Shown: one piece after another, positions 17,590 through 23,655 of the stretch
How positions within the stretch are numbered: the first letter of the stretch is position 1
How the letters are laid out: each line of letters starts with the position of its first letter
Source of the DNA: Streptomyces sp. TRM64462
GTDB taxonomy: Bacteria > Actinomycetota > Actinomycetes > Streptomycetales > Streptomycetaceae
Assembly: GCF_013362995.1 (NCBI RefSeq)
Contig: NZ_JABWDV010000361.1
Span: forward strand, 1 to 40,544
Direction: 5' to 3'
DNA length: 40,544 bases
The notes under the pieces: model-generated
Told to the model about the DNA's origin: nothing
Database searches by the model: none
Seen by the model: only the letters and a program-made list of their open reading frames with translations
Made by a program: the position numbers and the translations under genes

Positions 17590-18006
17590 GTGAGCGGTCA
17601 TATGGAAATTCCTGAAGGTTCGGTAGGGCGGGAGGATTCAAGCGCTTCCTGGCCTCAGTACGAGAATTGCGACTTGTACGTCGACTCCGGCGACAGAGTT
17701 GCCCTACGTAAACTTCTCCTCGATGCTGCCCGGTCGGGAGGGTGTGGGGAGGGGGGTGTAGTGGTTGATCGAGTTCAGATTGCCGTGGCGCACAATGATT
17801 ATCAATCCGATGGTGCTGCTGGATTCCTGGGATGGGATACCGTAATCGAGTGCACGTCGATGCCTGAGGCGACATACCATGAGGTTCTAAGGTCGATCCG
17901 GGGCTTGCTCTCTCTTCTTGAGGAGCAGGGGTTGCGGGTGGTCGCAGTGTGTGACTTCGAAGACGACCTGAATTCCGGTGAGGCAAGGGGCGGCGAATTG
18001 GAGTAA
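17590..18006 (+). CDS. Candidate immunity protein for the Rhs tip (family not recognised)
   Basis: A 138-residue cytosolic protein with no signal peptide or membrane segment. GTG 17590 is chosen because GGAG (17581-17584) and GGAGG (17575-17579) lie 5 and 10 nt upstream; the ATG at 17586 opens a 9-codon frame only, and ATG 17602 is too far from the ribosome site. The sequence is acidic and alpha/beta in character (CDLYVDSGDRVALRKLLLDA, EATYHEVLRSIRGLLSLLEE, RVVAVCDFEDDL). I do not recognise the family. Codons such as AGA, CTA, CTT and ATT are unlike the core genes and match the low-GC toxin tip, so toxin tip and this gene probably arrived together. Position, size, spacing and codon use all fit the immunity gene of a polymorphic toxin pair; the function is inferred from context only. 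Confidence 0.72.
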   Translation: MSGHMEIPEGSVGREDSSASWPQYENCDLYVDSGDRVALRKLLLDAARSGGCGEGGVVVDRVQIAVAHNDYQSDGAAGFLGWDTVIECTSMPEATYHEVLRSIRGLLSLLEEQGLRVVAVCDFEDDLNSGEARGGELE

Positions 18007-18109
18007 TCGGGCCAGCCGCCTTGAAGCCTGAAGGGGACACGTCGCAATAATCTCCGCTTCGGGGGGATAGGTCATCCTGTTGGAGGTCTGAGCCGCACCA
18101 TGTGGTCAG

Positions 18110-18174
18110 ACCTGTCATCCGACAGGTTGGGAGTAGGGCCCTGCGGCCGCCGTGACATCGACGGCTGCAGGGCC
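18110..18174 (+). terminator. Terminator region closing the toxin locus
   Basis: Two hairpins: ACCTGTC-atcc-GACAGGT (18110-18127), then a 13-bp stem GGCCCTGCGGCCG (18137-18149) with CGGCTGCAGGGCC (18162-18174) containing one G-U pair. They are the first strong structures downstream of the immunity gene. The rest of 18007-18369 holds no convincing gene. Confidence 0.65.
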
Positions 18175-18286
18175 TGGCTTGCAGGTGCCAAGGTGCGGGG
18201 CTCGTGGGTGGGAGTGGACAGGGGGGCGGTTCCGGAAGTGACCTCTCTTCTGACCGGACTTGGGTCCTGCGACGTAGGGCTTCGCA

Positions 18287-18335
18287 CGCTGGAGCGTCCC
18301 ATGGCGTGTCTGCCGAGATGCCGCACGCTCCAGCG
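18287..18335. terminator. Hairpin beyond the end of the small-gene operon
   Basis: CGCTGGAGCG (18287-18296) pairs with CGCTCCAGCG (18326-18335) across a 29-nt loop, about 35 bp downstream of the stop of the minus-strand small-gene operon. The right arm is part of the 18-bp repeat that recurs at 21125. It may terminate the operon weakly; the long loop argues against a strong intrinsic terminator. Confidence 0.35.
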
Positions 18336-18341
18336 GAGCCA
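18324..18341. repeat. 18-bp direct repeat, copy 1
   Basis: CACGCTCCAGCGGAGCCA, identical to 21125-21142 and in the same orientation 2.8 kb away. The two copies bracket the small-gene operon, XRE regulator and toxin-antitoxin remnant. Confidence 0.7.
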
Positions 18342-18369
18342 GAGGTGGCTCATACCAAAGGGCAAGCCG

Positions 18370-18555
18370 CTAGTGGCTGCCACCTGTGTGGCAGGCGCAC
18401 GTGCATGTGATGGAGAAGATCGGGCCGACGGGTGGGCGTCCGGGCCGCTCCACGTAGACGTCCTGCGGGTGGCAGAGCCAGTGCTCGTGCAGCAGGCAGT
18501 ATCCGGACTGACCCGTGACTTCCGCTCGCGCCAGCAGGCGCTGGATCTCGCTCAC
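18370..18555 (-). CDS. Small Cys/His-rich protein, third gene of a small-gene operon
   Basis: A 61-residue protein starting GTG 18555, whose first bases overlap the stop of the preceding gene (GTGA, 4 bp), as expected for translational coupling. It begins SEIQRLLARAEVTGQSGYC and contains CLLHEHWLC (Cys20, Cys28 with two His between) and a C-terminal CTCACHTGG cluster, so metal binding, probably zinc, is plausible. I do not recognise a named family. A longer open frame through this region exists only as upstream extension in the wrong frame of the neighbouring genes. Co-transcribed with the two genes upstream. Confidence 0.6.
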   Translation of the reverse strand: MSEIQRLLARAEVTGQSGYCLLHEHWLCHPQDVYVERPGRPPVGPIFSITCTCACHTGGSH

Positions 18556-18788
18556 CGGACGTTGCCCGCGTCCGGGCGTACGCCTCGCAGGAGGTCGAGT
18601 GCATCCGGCGGCCGCGGGATCCGCGGGGCGCAGTCGTGGCAGGCATAGACGTTGAAGCCGGGACCGCTTCCCGCATGCACCTCGGAGACGAGCACGGGGG
18701 CCTCGGTGATTCGGTCGCAGCGCACGCACATGCGTACCGGCTTTCGCGCGGCCGTGCCAGGTTCGGTGCTCGGTGTCATGTCCTTCAC
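18552..18788 (-). CDS. Small zinc-ribbon-like protein, second gene of the operon
   Basis: A 78-residue protein with two CxxC knuckles: MCVRC near residue 20 and YACHDC near residue 52, the layout of a small zinc ribbon. The intervening segment DRITEAPVLVSEVHAGSGPGFN resembles many small Streptomyces proteins found beside XRE regulators (recalled impression, not searched). Start GTG 18788 overlaps the stop of the upstream gene (GTGA); ATG 18779 is an alternative nine bases in. The stop overlaps the next start. The tight overlaps on both sides are the strongest evidence that all three are real. Function unknown; nucleic-acid or protein binding through zinc is only a suggestion. Confidence 0.68.
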   Translation of the reverse strand: MKDMTPSTEPGTAARKPVRMCVRCDRITEAPVLVSEVHAGSGPGFNVYACHDCAPRIPRPPDALDLLRGVRPDAGNVR

Positions 18789-18985
18789 CGAGCCAGCCCC
18801 AGCCCGGGGGTGACGTACTGGCAGACCAGGGGCGTCTGGTGGTCGGGGAGCCGGCCCAGGGACTGCCGGTCTCGGCTTGCCGTGCGGCGGGGGCGTGTGT
18901 CTGGCAGAACGCGATGGCGGCCGGGGGCGCGTGGGTCGAGCACGAGGCTCGTCCAGAGGGGCAGGGCGTGGATAGTGTCGGGCAT
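18785..18985 (-). CDS. Small hypothetical protein, first gene of the operon
   Basis: A 66-residue protein starting ATG 18985 with AGGAG 8 nt upstream (18994-18998), the best ribosome site in the patch. It begins MPDTIHALPLWTSLVLDPRAP and is then Arg-rich. Its stop overlaps the next gene's start by 4 bp. It has one Cys and no recognisable domain. The gene lies divergent from the XRE/TPR regulator, whose ATG is 141 bp away, so the two may share a control region. Confidence is limited because the second half is low-complexity. Confidence 0.5.
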   Translation of the reverse strand: MPDTIHALPLWTSLVLDPRAPGRHRVLPDTRPRRTASRDRQSLGRLPDHQTPLVCQYVTPGLGLAR

Positions 18986-19114
18986 CGTCGACGCTCCTGG
19001 TCAGCGTTGGTCATGCCCGGGGGCCGGTCGCACGGCCGCCGGGGTCTTCGTTACCCCCATGACCCTTCCGGTGGAGTGCTGTTGCACCCATCCCATGGCC
19101 CTATAGCACCGCCC

Positions 19115-19120
19115 TATATT
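19115..19120 (+). promoter_or_regulatory. -10 box for a leaderless XRE regulator transcript
   Basis: TATATT lies 6 nt before the ATG at 19127 with only GGGGAC between, so transcription likely begins at or next to the start codon. An extra CTATAG lies just upstream. No clear -35 is seen, which suggests dependence on an activator. Confidence 0.5.
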
Positions 19121-19126
19121 GGGGAC

Positions 19127-20383
19127 ATGGGGGCATCCTCAGAGGAACTGTGGTCTTCTCACCCGCACTTGGCAGCAGCGGCGGTCAGCGAGGACTGGGG
19201 CGCGGCATTCCGTACGTACCGCAAGCTCACCGGTCTGAGTCAGACGAAGCTGGGAGAGCGTGTCGGGCTGGTACAGCCGGACGTGTCCGACATCGAGCGC
19301 GGGCGTCGGAAGGTGACGTCCGTGGAAGTGCGGCAGCGCATTGTCGCGGGGCTGGGGATTCCGGCCGATCTGCAAGCCGTGGCGGAGAAACTGAGCCTCG
19401 ATACGGCTCCGGTTCCGCAGCTGTTGCTCCCTGGGGCCGCGCCGGACGAAGATCTGCTGGCGCGGGTGACGAGCGTGGTCGACGCCTCGCACCGGGTCGA
19501 CACGGCGACCCTCGACTGGCTTGACCGGCTGCTTGCCGAGCATCGCCGGGCCGAAGACCGTATCGGATCGCGGCCGTTGGTCGATGTCGTGCACCAGCAG
19601 CTTCGCACAGTCGTGGATCTGCACGCCGGTGCGCGGGGCGCACTCGCGGACCGGGTCGTGCGACTGGCAGCCGAGCACGCGCAGTTCCTCGCATGGATGG
19701 CGCAGGACCAGGCGCGGACGGCCGCCGCGTTGGCCTGGTACGACCGGGCCCATGAGTGGGCGCTGGAGGCCGGGGACGTCGACATGGCGGCCACCACGCT
19801 CAGCATGAAGGCGCACATGGCGTGGTCGGGCGGCCGCGGGACGCGGTGTGTCCGGCTCGCTGAGGCCGCCCGCTGGTCCGCGCCCGGCACCACTCTCGGC
19901 GTGCAGGGCATGGCCGCTCAGATGGCTGCCAGGGGACACGCCCTCGACGGGCAGGCTGACGACGCCCGCCGGCTGCTGGACGAGGCGCAGGACCTCATCG
20001 CCCAGGCGTCCGACCGACCCGAGAACGAGCCGGTGTGGATGTACTTCTACGACGAGAACTGGTTCACCCTGCAGCGCGGCATGGCGGCGCTCCACCTGCG
20101 CGACTGGCGGGCCGCCGTGGAGCAGCTCACGGTCGGGCTGAATGCGCTGCCCGACGAGTACCGGCGCGACAAGACCTGGTACCGGGCCTGCCTGGCGCAC
20201 GCGCTGGCCGGTGCCGGTGAGGCGGCGCAGGCGGCCGCCGTGGCCGTGGCGAGCGTCCCGGACGCCGCCGCCGTCGGGCGTCCGCACTCCTGGAACGAGC
20301 TGCACATCACCGCAGCCGTTCTCACACGTCGGCGGGCGAAGGAGGCGCGAGAGGTCGTCGCCGCGCTCCGTGAGTATGACTGA
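19127..20383 (+). CDS. XRE-family transcriptional regulator with TPR-like C-terminal domain
   Basis: DNA-binding regulator of 418 residues. The frame is open far upstream, but ATG 19127 directly behind the TATATT box is the credible start, and the helix-turn-helix begins shortly after it. HTH: FRTYRKLTGLSQTKLGERVGLVQPDVSDIERGRRKVTSVEVRQRIVAGLGIP, about residues 26-80 (SQTKLGERVGL and QPDVSDIERG being the two helices). From about 120 onward it is helical with Ala-rich repeats (AQDQARTAAALAWYDRAHEWALEAGD, GQADDARRLLDEAQDL) typical of tetratricopeptide domains in actinobacterial XRE regulators. These often sense a small partner protein or peptide. The divergent small-gene operon at 18370-18985 is the obvious candidate target. 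No DUF397-type partner is present. Confidence 0.85.
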   Translation: MGASSEELWSSHPHLAAAAVSEDWGAAFRTYRKLTGLSQTKLGERVGLVQPDVSDIERGRRKVTSVEVRQRIVAGLGIPADLQAVAEKLSLDTAPVPQLLLPGAAPDEDLLARVTSVVDASHRVDTATLDWLDRLLAEHRRAEDRIGSRPLVDVVHQQLRTVVDLHAGARGALADRVVRLAAEHAQFLAWMAQDQARTAAALAWYDRAHEWALEAGDVDMAATTLSMKAHMAWSGGRGTRCVRLAEAARWSAPGTTLGVQGMAAQMAARGHALDGQADDARRLLDEAQDLIAQASDRPENEPVWMYFYDENWFTLQRGMAALHLRDWRAAVEQLTVGLNALPDEYRRDKTWYRACLAHALAGAGEAAQAAAVAVASVPDAAAVGRPHSWNELHITAAVLTRRRAKEAREVVAALREYD

Positions 20384-20407
20384 GCGGCCTGAAGCCCCGG
20401 TGGTCGC

Positions 20408-20613
20408 TCAGCCGTAGACCTCGATCGCGCATTTCGCCGCGCCGCTGCGCTGGATCCTAGCGTCGCCGGTCACGAGTGGAGCGTCGAGGGGTTCGGCGAG
20501 GGTGACGTACTGGGCGTCATGGGTGCTGAGTTTGGCGTGGAGCTGCTTGATGCGTTTCCCACAGGTGGATCGTGTCGCGCTTCAGCAGGGAGGAGGGTGG
20601 AGCAGTCGGTCAC
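20408..20613 (-). pseudogene. Remnant of a PIN-domain toxin gene (FitB/VapC type)
   Basis: The start GTG 20613 overlaps the antitoxin stop (GTGA), as in an intact operon, and encodes VTDCSTLL, a normal PIN opening with the first catalytic Asp. The frame then loses homology. The family's C-terminal end reappears in another frame as KRIKQLHAKLSTHDAQYVTL followed by AEPLDAPLVTGDARI and ends IEVYG with TGA at 20408-20410. Only about 70 codons remain where PIN toxins usually have about 130, so at least one internal deletion plus frameshift has removed the middle, including central acidic residues. In the start frame a TGA appears before the C-terminal motif. The product should be inactive as an RNase. 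Confidence 0.75.
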
Positions 20614-20846
20614 GATCGCCTCCCGTCACGTCCTTCATCGATGGAGGCAAGGACGTCTTCGGTGGTGAGGGTGGCGGTCGCTTCGACCTCCAGACGTTCG
20701 GTGATCTCGGCCCACGTAGGGCGGGAGGTCTGCTGGATCAGTAGGTCGGTGACGTATGCCTGAAGGGACTGCCCGGCCTGCGCTGCGCGCGCCTTGAGTG
20801 CCTGGAACGCGTCGTCGGGGAGGTCGCGAATCGTCAATGCGCTCAT
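20610..20846 (-). CDS. FitA/VapB-like ribbon-helix-helix antitoxin
   Basis: A 78-residue antitoxin-type protein. The N-terminal SALTIRDLPDDAFQALKARAAQAGQSLQAYV gives a beta strand and two helices, the ribbon-helix-helix DNA-binding fold of FitA/VapB proteins. The C-terminal half (RPTWAEITERLEVEATATLTTEDVLASIDEGR) would be the toxin-binding tail. Start ATG 20846 has CATAGT (20853-20858) 6 nt upstream and no Shine-Dalgarno, so it is probably leaderless and autoregulated. The toxin partner immediately downstream is broken (20408-20613), leaving an orphan antitoxin. It may still bind its operator or neutralise a related toxin elsewhere. Confidence 0.85.
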   Translation of the reverse strand: MSALTIRDLPDDAFQALKARAAQAGQSLQAYVTDLLIQQTSRPTWAEITERLEVEATATLTTEDVLASIDEGRDGRRS

Positions 20847-20852
20847 TTCTGC

Positions 20853-20858
20853 ACTATG
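20853..20858 (-). promoter_or_regulatory. -10 box of the antitoxin gene
   Basis: CATAGT on the minus strand, ending 6 nt before ATG 20846, without a ribosome site between; a leaderless start is likely. Confidence 0.4.
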
Positions 20859-21001
20859 GACTCGCTACATGCATTACGCAGAGTTGCTTGTGCCCGGGCG
20901 GCCGCTACGGAGTGCCGGCCGGATTCGTGGCCTTCGGCGTCGGCGCAGGGCGGTGCCGGGTCCGCACGGTGGTGCTGGGGAACCCGGGGGTGGAAAGCGA
21001 T

Positions 21002-21039
21002 GCGGCCGGTTCCGGGCGTCCCCGGAACCGGCCGCTTTT
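21002..21039 (+). terminator. Strong intrinsic terminator without an assigned upstream gene
   Basis: Perfect 15-bp stem GCGGCCGGTTCCGGG (21002-21016) with CCCGGAACCGGCCGC (21021-21035), 4-nt loop CGTC, then TTTT (21036-21039). It is oriented for plus-strand transcription, yet the upstream stretch 20859-21001 has no gene I can support. The remaining part of the 20847-21245 gap holds only the second 18-bp repeat and short palindromes. Confidence 0.8.
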
Positions 21040-21124
21040 CGGGTGACCGGGCTGCTGTCCCCTGCCGTCCGGTCACGCGCGCCGGAGCGAGGTCCCACGG
21101 CGCAGCCGCACGTGCGGTGCGCCA

Positions 21125-21142
21125 CACGCTCCAGCGGAGCCA
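21125..21142. repeat. 18-bp direct repeat, copy 2
   Basis: CACGCTCCAGCGGAGCCA, identical to 18324-18341. It is followed at once by the palindrome CCACGCGTGG (21140-21149). Confidence 0.7.
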
Positions 21143-21245
21143 CGCGTGGTTTTCTGCCGCCCGCCCCTGGCTGGCGCGGACATCGGGACCAACGAGGGGG
21201 TGTGGGGGAGGTCACGCGCCGTACGGGTGAGGGGAACGGCCGAAC

Positions 21246-21539
21246 TCAGATGCGGCCCCGGCACAGTTCCAGCATCGTCATCGCCAGCGGCGTGCCCGGC
21301 TTGCCCAGGGCGCTCCTGTAGTGGGCCAGGACCTCCATCTCGCGCGCCAGGTTCACTCGGCGGCCGCCCGACGTGATCCTCGCGTCCTGGATCACCGCCG
21401 AGACCGCCATGCGTTCCTGGATCAGGCCGATGATGCGGTCGTCGAGGGCGTCGATGCGCGAACGGGCGTCGGTGATCAGTTCCGCCGCGTCCGCCGTGCC
21501 GGCGCCGGTCTGCTCGGTGGGGGTCTTGGTCGTGGGCAT
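21246..21539 (-). CDS. Chorismate mutase (AroQ class)
   Basis: A 97-residue all-helical chorismate mutase converting chorismate to prephenate, the branch point to phenylalanine and tyrosine. AroQ hallmarks are visible: ARSRIDALDDRIIGLIQERM in helix 1 (active-site Arg and the IDxLDxxIixLl pattern), VSAVIQDARITSGGRRVNLAREMEVL in the centre, and a short third helix MTMLELCRGRI. Start ATG 21539 follows GAGGAG (21548-21553) at 8 nt. It is a stand-alone enzyme with no fused dehydratase or synthase. The 190 bp upstream contain a leader peptide and terminator that together look like an attenuator, so expression is probably tuned to charged tRNA-Phe or tRNA-Tyr. Divergent from guaA. Confidence 0.93.
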   Translation of the reverse strand: MPTTKTPTEQTGAGTADAAELITDARSRIDALDDRIIGLIQERMAVSAVIQDARITSGGRRVNLAREMEVLAHYRSALGKPGTPLAMTMLELCRGRI

Positions 21540-21603
21540 GGGGTGGGCTCCTCGGGTGTCGGGTCGAGGCCCCGGTCCGTCGCGCGGCCCGGTCGGAAAC
21601 GCA

Positions 21604-21638
21604 CAGGCGCCCCGGGCCTTGTCGGCCCGGGGCGCCTG
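21604..21638 (-). terminator. Attenuator terminator upstream of chorismate mutase
   Basis: Perfect 15-bp stem (CAGGCGCCCCGGGCC at 21604-21618, with its complement at 21624-21638) and 5-nt loop, lying between the leader peptide stop (21655) and the chorismate mutase ribosome site (21553). On the minus strand it is followed by TGCGTTTCC, a weak T-run. Confidence 0.8.
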
Positions 21639-21654
21639 GTGAAGTCGTCAGTTG

Positions 21655-21729
21655 CTACGCAGCAGCACGACCATGGCAGCCGGACCGGCCGGTGCCATAG
21701 GTAAAGACGAAGGTCGTGTGCTTGTGCAT
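21655..21729 (-). CDS. Leader peptide of the chorismate mutase attenuator (24 aa)
   Basis: A 24-codon ORF beginning MHKHTTFVFTYG and ending in TAG. Codons 7, 9 and 11 are TTC (Phe), TTT (Phe) and TAT (Tyr); TTT and TAT are rare in this GC-rich genome. There is no ribosome site; instead CATACT (21737-21742) ends 7 nt before the ATG, so the message is probably leaderless. The TAT codon overlaps the first base pairs of a hairpin (21673-21698). Phe and Tyr are the end products of the branch that starts with the downstream enzyme. Position, codon content and the downstream terminator support a regulatory peptide rather than a functional protein. Confidence 0.7.
   Translation of the reverse strand: MHKHTTFVFTYGTGRSGCHGRAAA
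21673..21698 (-). promoter_or_regulatory. Pause/anti-antiterminator hairpin of the attenuator
   Basis: On the minus strand ATGGCACCGG pairs with CCGG(C)TGCCAT, a 10-bp stem with one bulge and 5-nt loop, starting within the Tyr codon of the leader. Its distal part GGTCCGG (21680-21686) can instead pair with CCGGGCC, the 5' arm end of the terminator (21624-21630), by 7 bp with one G-U. That gives the mutually exclusive 1:2, 2:3 and 3:4 pairings of ribosome-mediated attenuation. Confidence 0.6.
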
Positions 21730-21736
21730 GGGGAGG

Positions 21737-21742
21737 AGTATG
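21737..21742 (-). promoter_or_regulatory. -10 box of the chorismate mutase leader transcript
   Basis: CATACT on the minus strand, 7 nt before ATG 21729, with CTGGCA (4 of 6 to TTGACA) 19 bp further upstream. Confidence 0.45.
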
Positions 21743-21821
21743 GCCCGCGCCCCGGCCGTCGTGCCAGTCGCAGGCCCGTCGCGTTCGGATGGTGAGACGA
21801 ATCCGTGCTTCCGCGCGCCGG

Positions 21822-21827
21822 TAGAAT
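21822..21827 (+). promoter_or_regulatory. Probable -10 box of guaA
   Basis: TAGAAT in a locally AT-rich stretch, 42 bp upstream of the guaA GTG. No good -35 is seen. The divergent leader promoter lies about 80 bp away. Confidence 0.4.
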
Positions 21828-21869
21828 TGGCCAATACCGACCCTCTCCCACCGCCGGAAGGCCGCCGAA

Positions 21870-23468
21870 GTGTCACCAGCGACCCCCGCCGCCGCCTCGC
21901 CCGACAGCAGCCCGGACGTAGTCCTCGTTGTCGACTTCGGCGCGCAGTACGCCCAGCTCATCGCCCGCCGCGTCCGTGAGGCCCGGGTCTACAGCGAGAT
22001 CGTCCCCTCCACCATGCCGGTGGCCGAGATGCTCGCCAGGAATCCGAAGGCGATCATCCTGTCCGGTGGTCCGTCCTCCGTGTACGAGGAGGGGGCGCCC
22101 CGACTCGACCGTGAGCTCTTCGACGCCGGCGTGCCCGTCTTCGGCATGTGCTACGGCTTCCAGCTCATGGCCATCACCCTCGGCGGCGTCGTCGACAACA
22201 CCGGCGCCCGGGAGTACGGGCGTACCGCGCTGCATGTCTCCAAGAGCGGCTCCACTCTCTTCGAGGGGACGCCCGACGAGCAGTCCGTGTGGATGTCCCA
22301 CGGGGATGCCTGCTCCGCCGCCCCCGAGGGTTTCAGCGTCACCGCCTCCACCGACGTCGTTCCCGTCGCCGCCTTCGAGAACGACGAGAAGAAGCTGTAC
22401 GGCGTGCAGTACCACCCCGAGGTGATGCACTCCACGCACGGCCAGCAGATCCTTGAGCACTTCCTGTACCGGGGCGCCGGCATCGAGCCGTCCTGGACCA
22501 CCGGGAACGTCATCGAGGAGCAGGTCGCCCTGATCCGCGAGCAGGTCGGCTCCAAGCGGGCCATCTGCGGGCTCTCCGGTGGCGTCGACTCCGCCGTCGC
22601 CGCCGCGCTCGTCCAGCGGGCCATCGGTGATCAGCTGACCTGTGTGTACGTCGACCACGGGCTCATGCGCAAGGACGAGACCGAGCAGGTCGAGAAGGAC
22701 TTCGTCGCCGCGACCGGCGTCCAGCTGAAGGTCGTCGACGCGCAGGAGCGGTTCCTCAGCGCGCTCGCCGGGGTCAGCGACCCCGAGGAGAAGCGGAAGA
22801 TCATCGGGCGCGAGTTCATCCGCGTCTTCGAGCAGGCCCAGGCCGAGATCATCGCCGAGGCGGCCGGTGACCAGCCCGTCGAGTTCCTTGTGCAGGGGAC
22901 GCTCTACCCCGACGTCGTGGAGTCCGGTGGCGGTACCGGCACCGCCAACATCAAGTCCCACCACAACGTGGGCGGACTGCCGGAAGACCTCGAGTTCCAG
23001 CTCATCGAGCCGCTGCGCAAGCTCTTCAAGGACGAAGTGCGGATGGTCGGGCAGGAGCTCGGGCTGCCCGAGGAGATCGTGCAGCGGCAGCCGTTCCCGG
23101 GGCCCGGGCTCGGTATCCGTATCGTCGGCGAGGTCACCAAGGAGCGGCTCGACCTGCTGCGCGAGGCCGACGCCATCGCCCGCGAGGAGCTGACCGCCGC
23201 CGGGCTGGATCGGGACATCTGGCAGTGTCCCGTCGTGCTGCTCGCCGACGTGCGCTCCGTGGGTGTGCAGGGCGACGGGCGGACCTACGGGCACCCCATC
23301 GTGCTGCGGCCCGTGTCGTCCGAGGACGCCATGACCGCCGACTGGACCCGTATGCCGTACGACGTGCTCGCGCGGATCTCGACCCGCATCACCAACGAGG
23401 TCAAGGACGTCAACCGCGTCGTCCTCGACGTCACCAGCAAGCCGCCGGGCACCATCGAGTGGGAGTGA
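21870..23468 (+). CDS. guaA: GMP synthase (glutamine-hydrolysing)
   Basis: Cytosolic enzyme of 532 residues that aminates XMP to GMP with glutamine and ATP. The N-terminal class I amidotransferase shows [18 protein letters not shown], nucleophile Cys94 in [11 protein letters not shown], and the His of [11 protein letters not shown]. The ATP pyrophosphatase domain has the P-loop SGGVDS at 236-241, followed by the dimerisation domain with [15 protein letters not shown] and the C-terminal [11 protein letters not shown] ending. Length matches the family. Start GTG 21870 follows GGAAGG (21856-21861) at 8 nt; the first 15 residues ([14 protein letters not shown]) are a short extension before the conserved core. 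A hairpin at 23501-23527 follows the stop. Confidence 0.97.
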   Translation: MSPATPAAASPDSSPDVVLVVDFGAQYAQLIARRVREARVYSEIVPSTMPVAEMLARNPKAIILSGGPSSVYEEGAPRLDRELFDAGVPVFGMCYGFQLMAITLGGVVDNTGAREYGRTALHVSKSGSTLFEGTPDEQSVWMSHGDACSAAPEGFSVTASTDVVPVAAFENDEKKLYGVQYHPEVMHSTHGQQILEHFLYRGAGIEPSWTTGNVIEEQVALIREQVGSKRAICGLSGGVDSAVAAALVQRAIGDQLTCVYVDHGLMRKDETEQVEKDFVAATGVQLKVVDAQERFLSALAGVSDPEEKRKIIGREFIRVFEQAQAEIIAEAAGDQPVEFLVQGTLYPDVVESGGGTGTANIKSHHNVGGLPEDLEFQLIEPLRKLFKDEVRMVGQELGLPEEIVQRQPFPGPGLGIRIVGEVTKERLDLLREADAIAREELTAAGLDRDIWQCPVVLLADVRSVGVQGDGRTYGHPIVLRPVSSEDAMTADWTRMPYDVLARISTRITNEVKDVNRVVLDVTSKPPGTIEWE

Positions 23469-23500
23469 TCCCGCAGATCCCGCGCCCCTGACGCTCGGAG

Positions 23501-23527
23501 CCGTCGTCCACATCCTGTGGGCGGCGG
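23501..23527 (+). terminator. Terminator downstream of guaA
   Basis: 12-bp stem (23501-23512 with 23516-23527; two G-U pairs) with a TCC loop, 33 bp after the guaA stop and followed by T-rich repeats. Confidence 0.65.
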
Positions 23528-23528
23528 C

Positions 23529-23560
23529 TTCGCCGTTTCGCCGTTTCGTTGTTTCGTTGA
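23529..23560. repeat. 8-bp tandem repeat
   Basis: Four consecutive 8-bp units TTCGCCGT, TTCGCCGT, TTCGTTGT, TTCGTTGA directly after the guaA terminator stem; their T-pairs may aid termination. Confidence 0.7.
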
Positions 23561-23655
23561 ACGCGACACGGTTTTCGTACGTATCCATGGGGAGGCCGCC
23601 GGGGACAATCGGTCGAAGGGCGGCGGTGGCGACGAGCGAGGGCGAGGACTACGTC

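Noticed and set aside
18100..18648. Plus-strand open frame opposite the small genes
   Set aside because: It crosses the terminator and hairpins and has no ribosome site or recognisable motif.
18556..19014. Upstream part of a 214-codon minus-strand frame
   Set aside because: Only its last 61 codons look protein-like; the rest is a shadow of the 66- and 78-codon genes, which are supported by overlaps and a ribosome site.
18773..19126. Upstream extension of the XRE regulator frame
   Set aside because: It overlaps the divergent small genes antisense and lacks a ribosome site; TATATT directly precedes ATG 19127.
18324..21142. Integrated mobile element with att sites
   Set aside because: Despite the direct repeats there is no integrase, transposase, tRNA gene or relaxase, so I report repeats only.
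20794..21321. Several open frames on both strands in the antitoxin to chorismate mutase gap
   Set aside because: They cross a strong terminator and the chorismate mutase gene, are Arg/Gly-rich and have no start signals.
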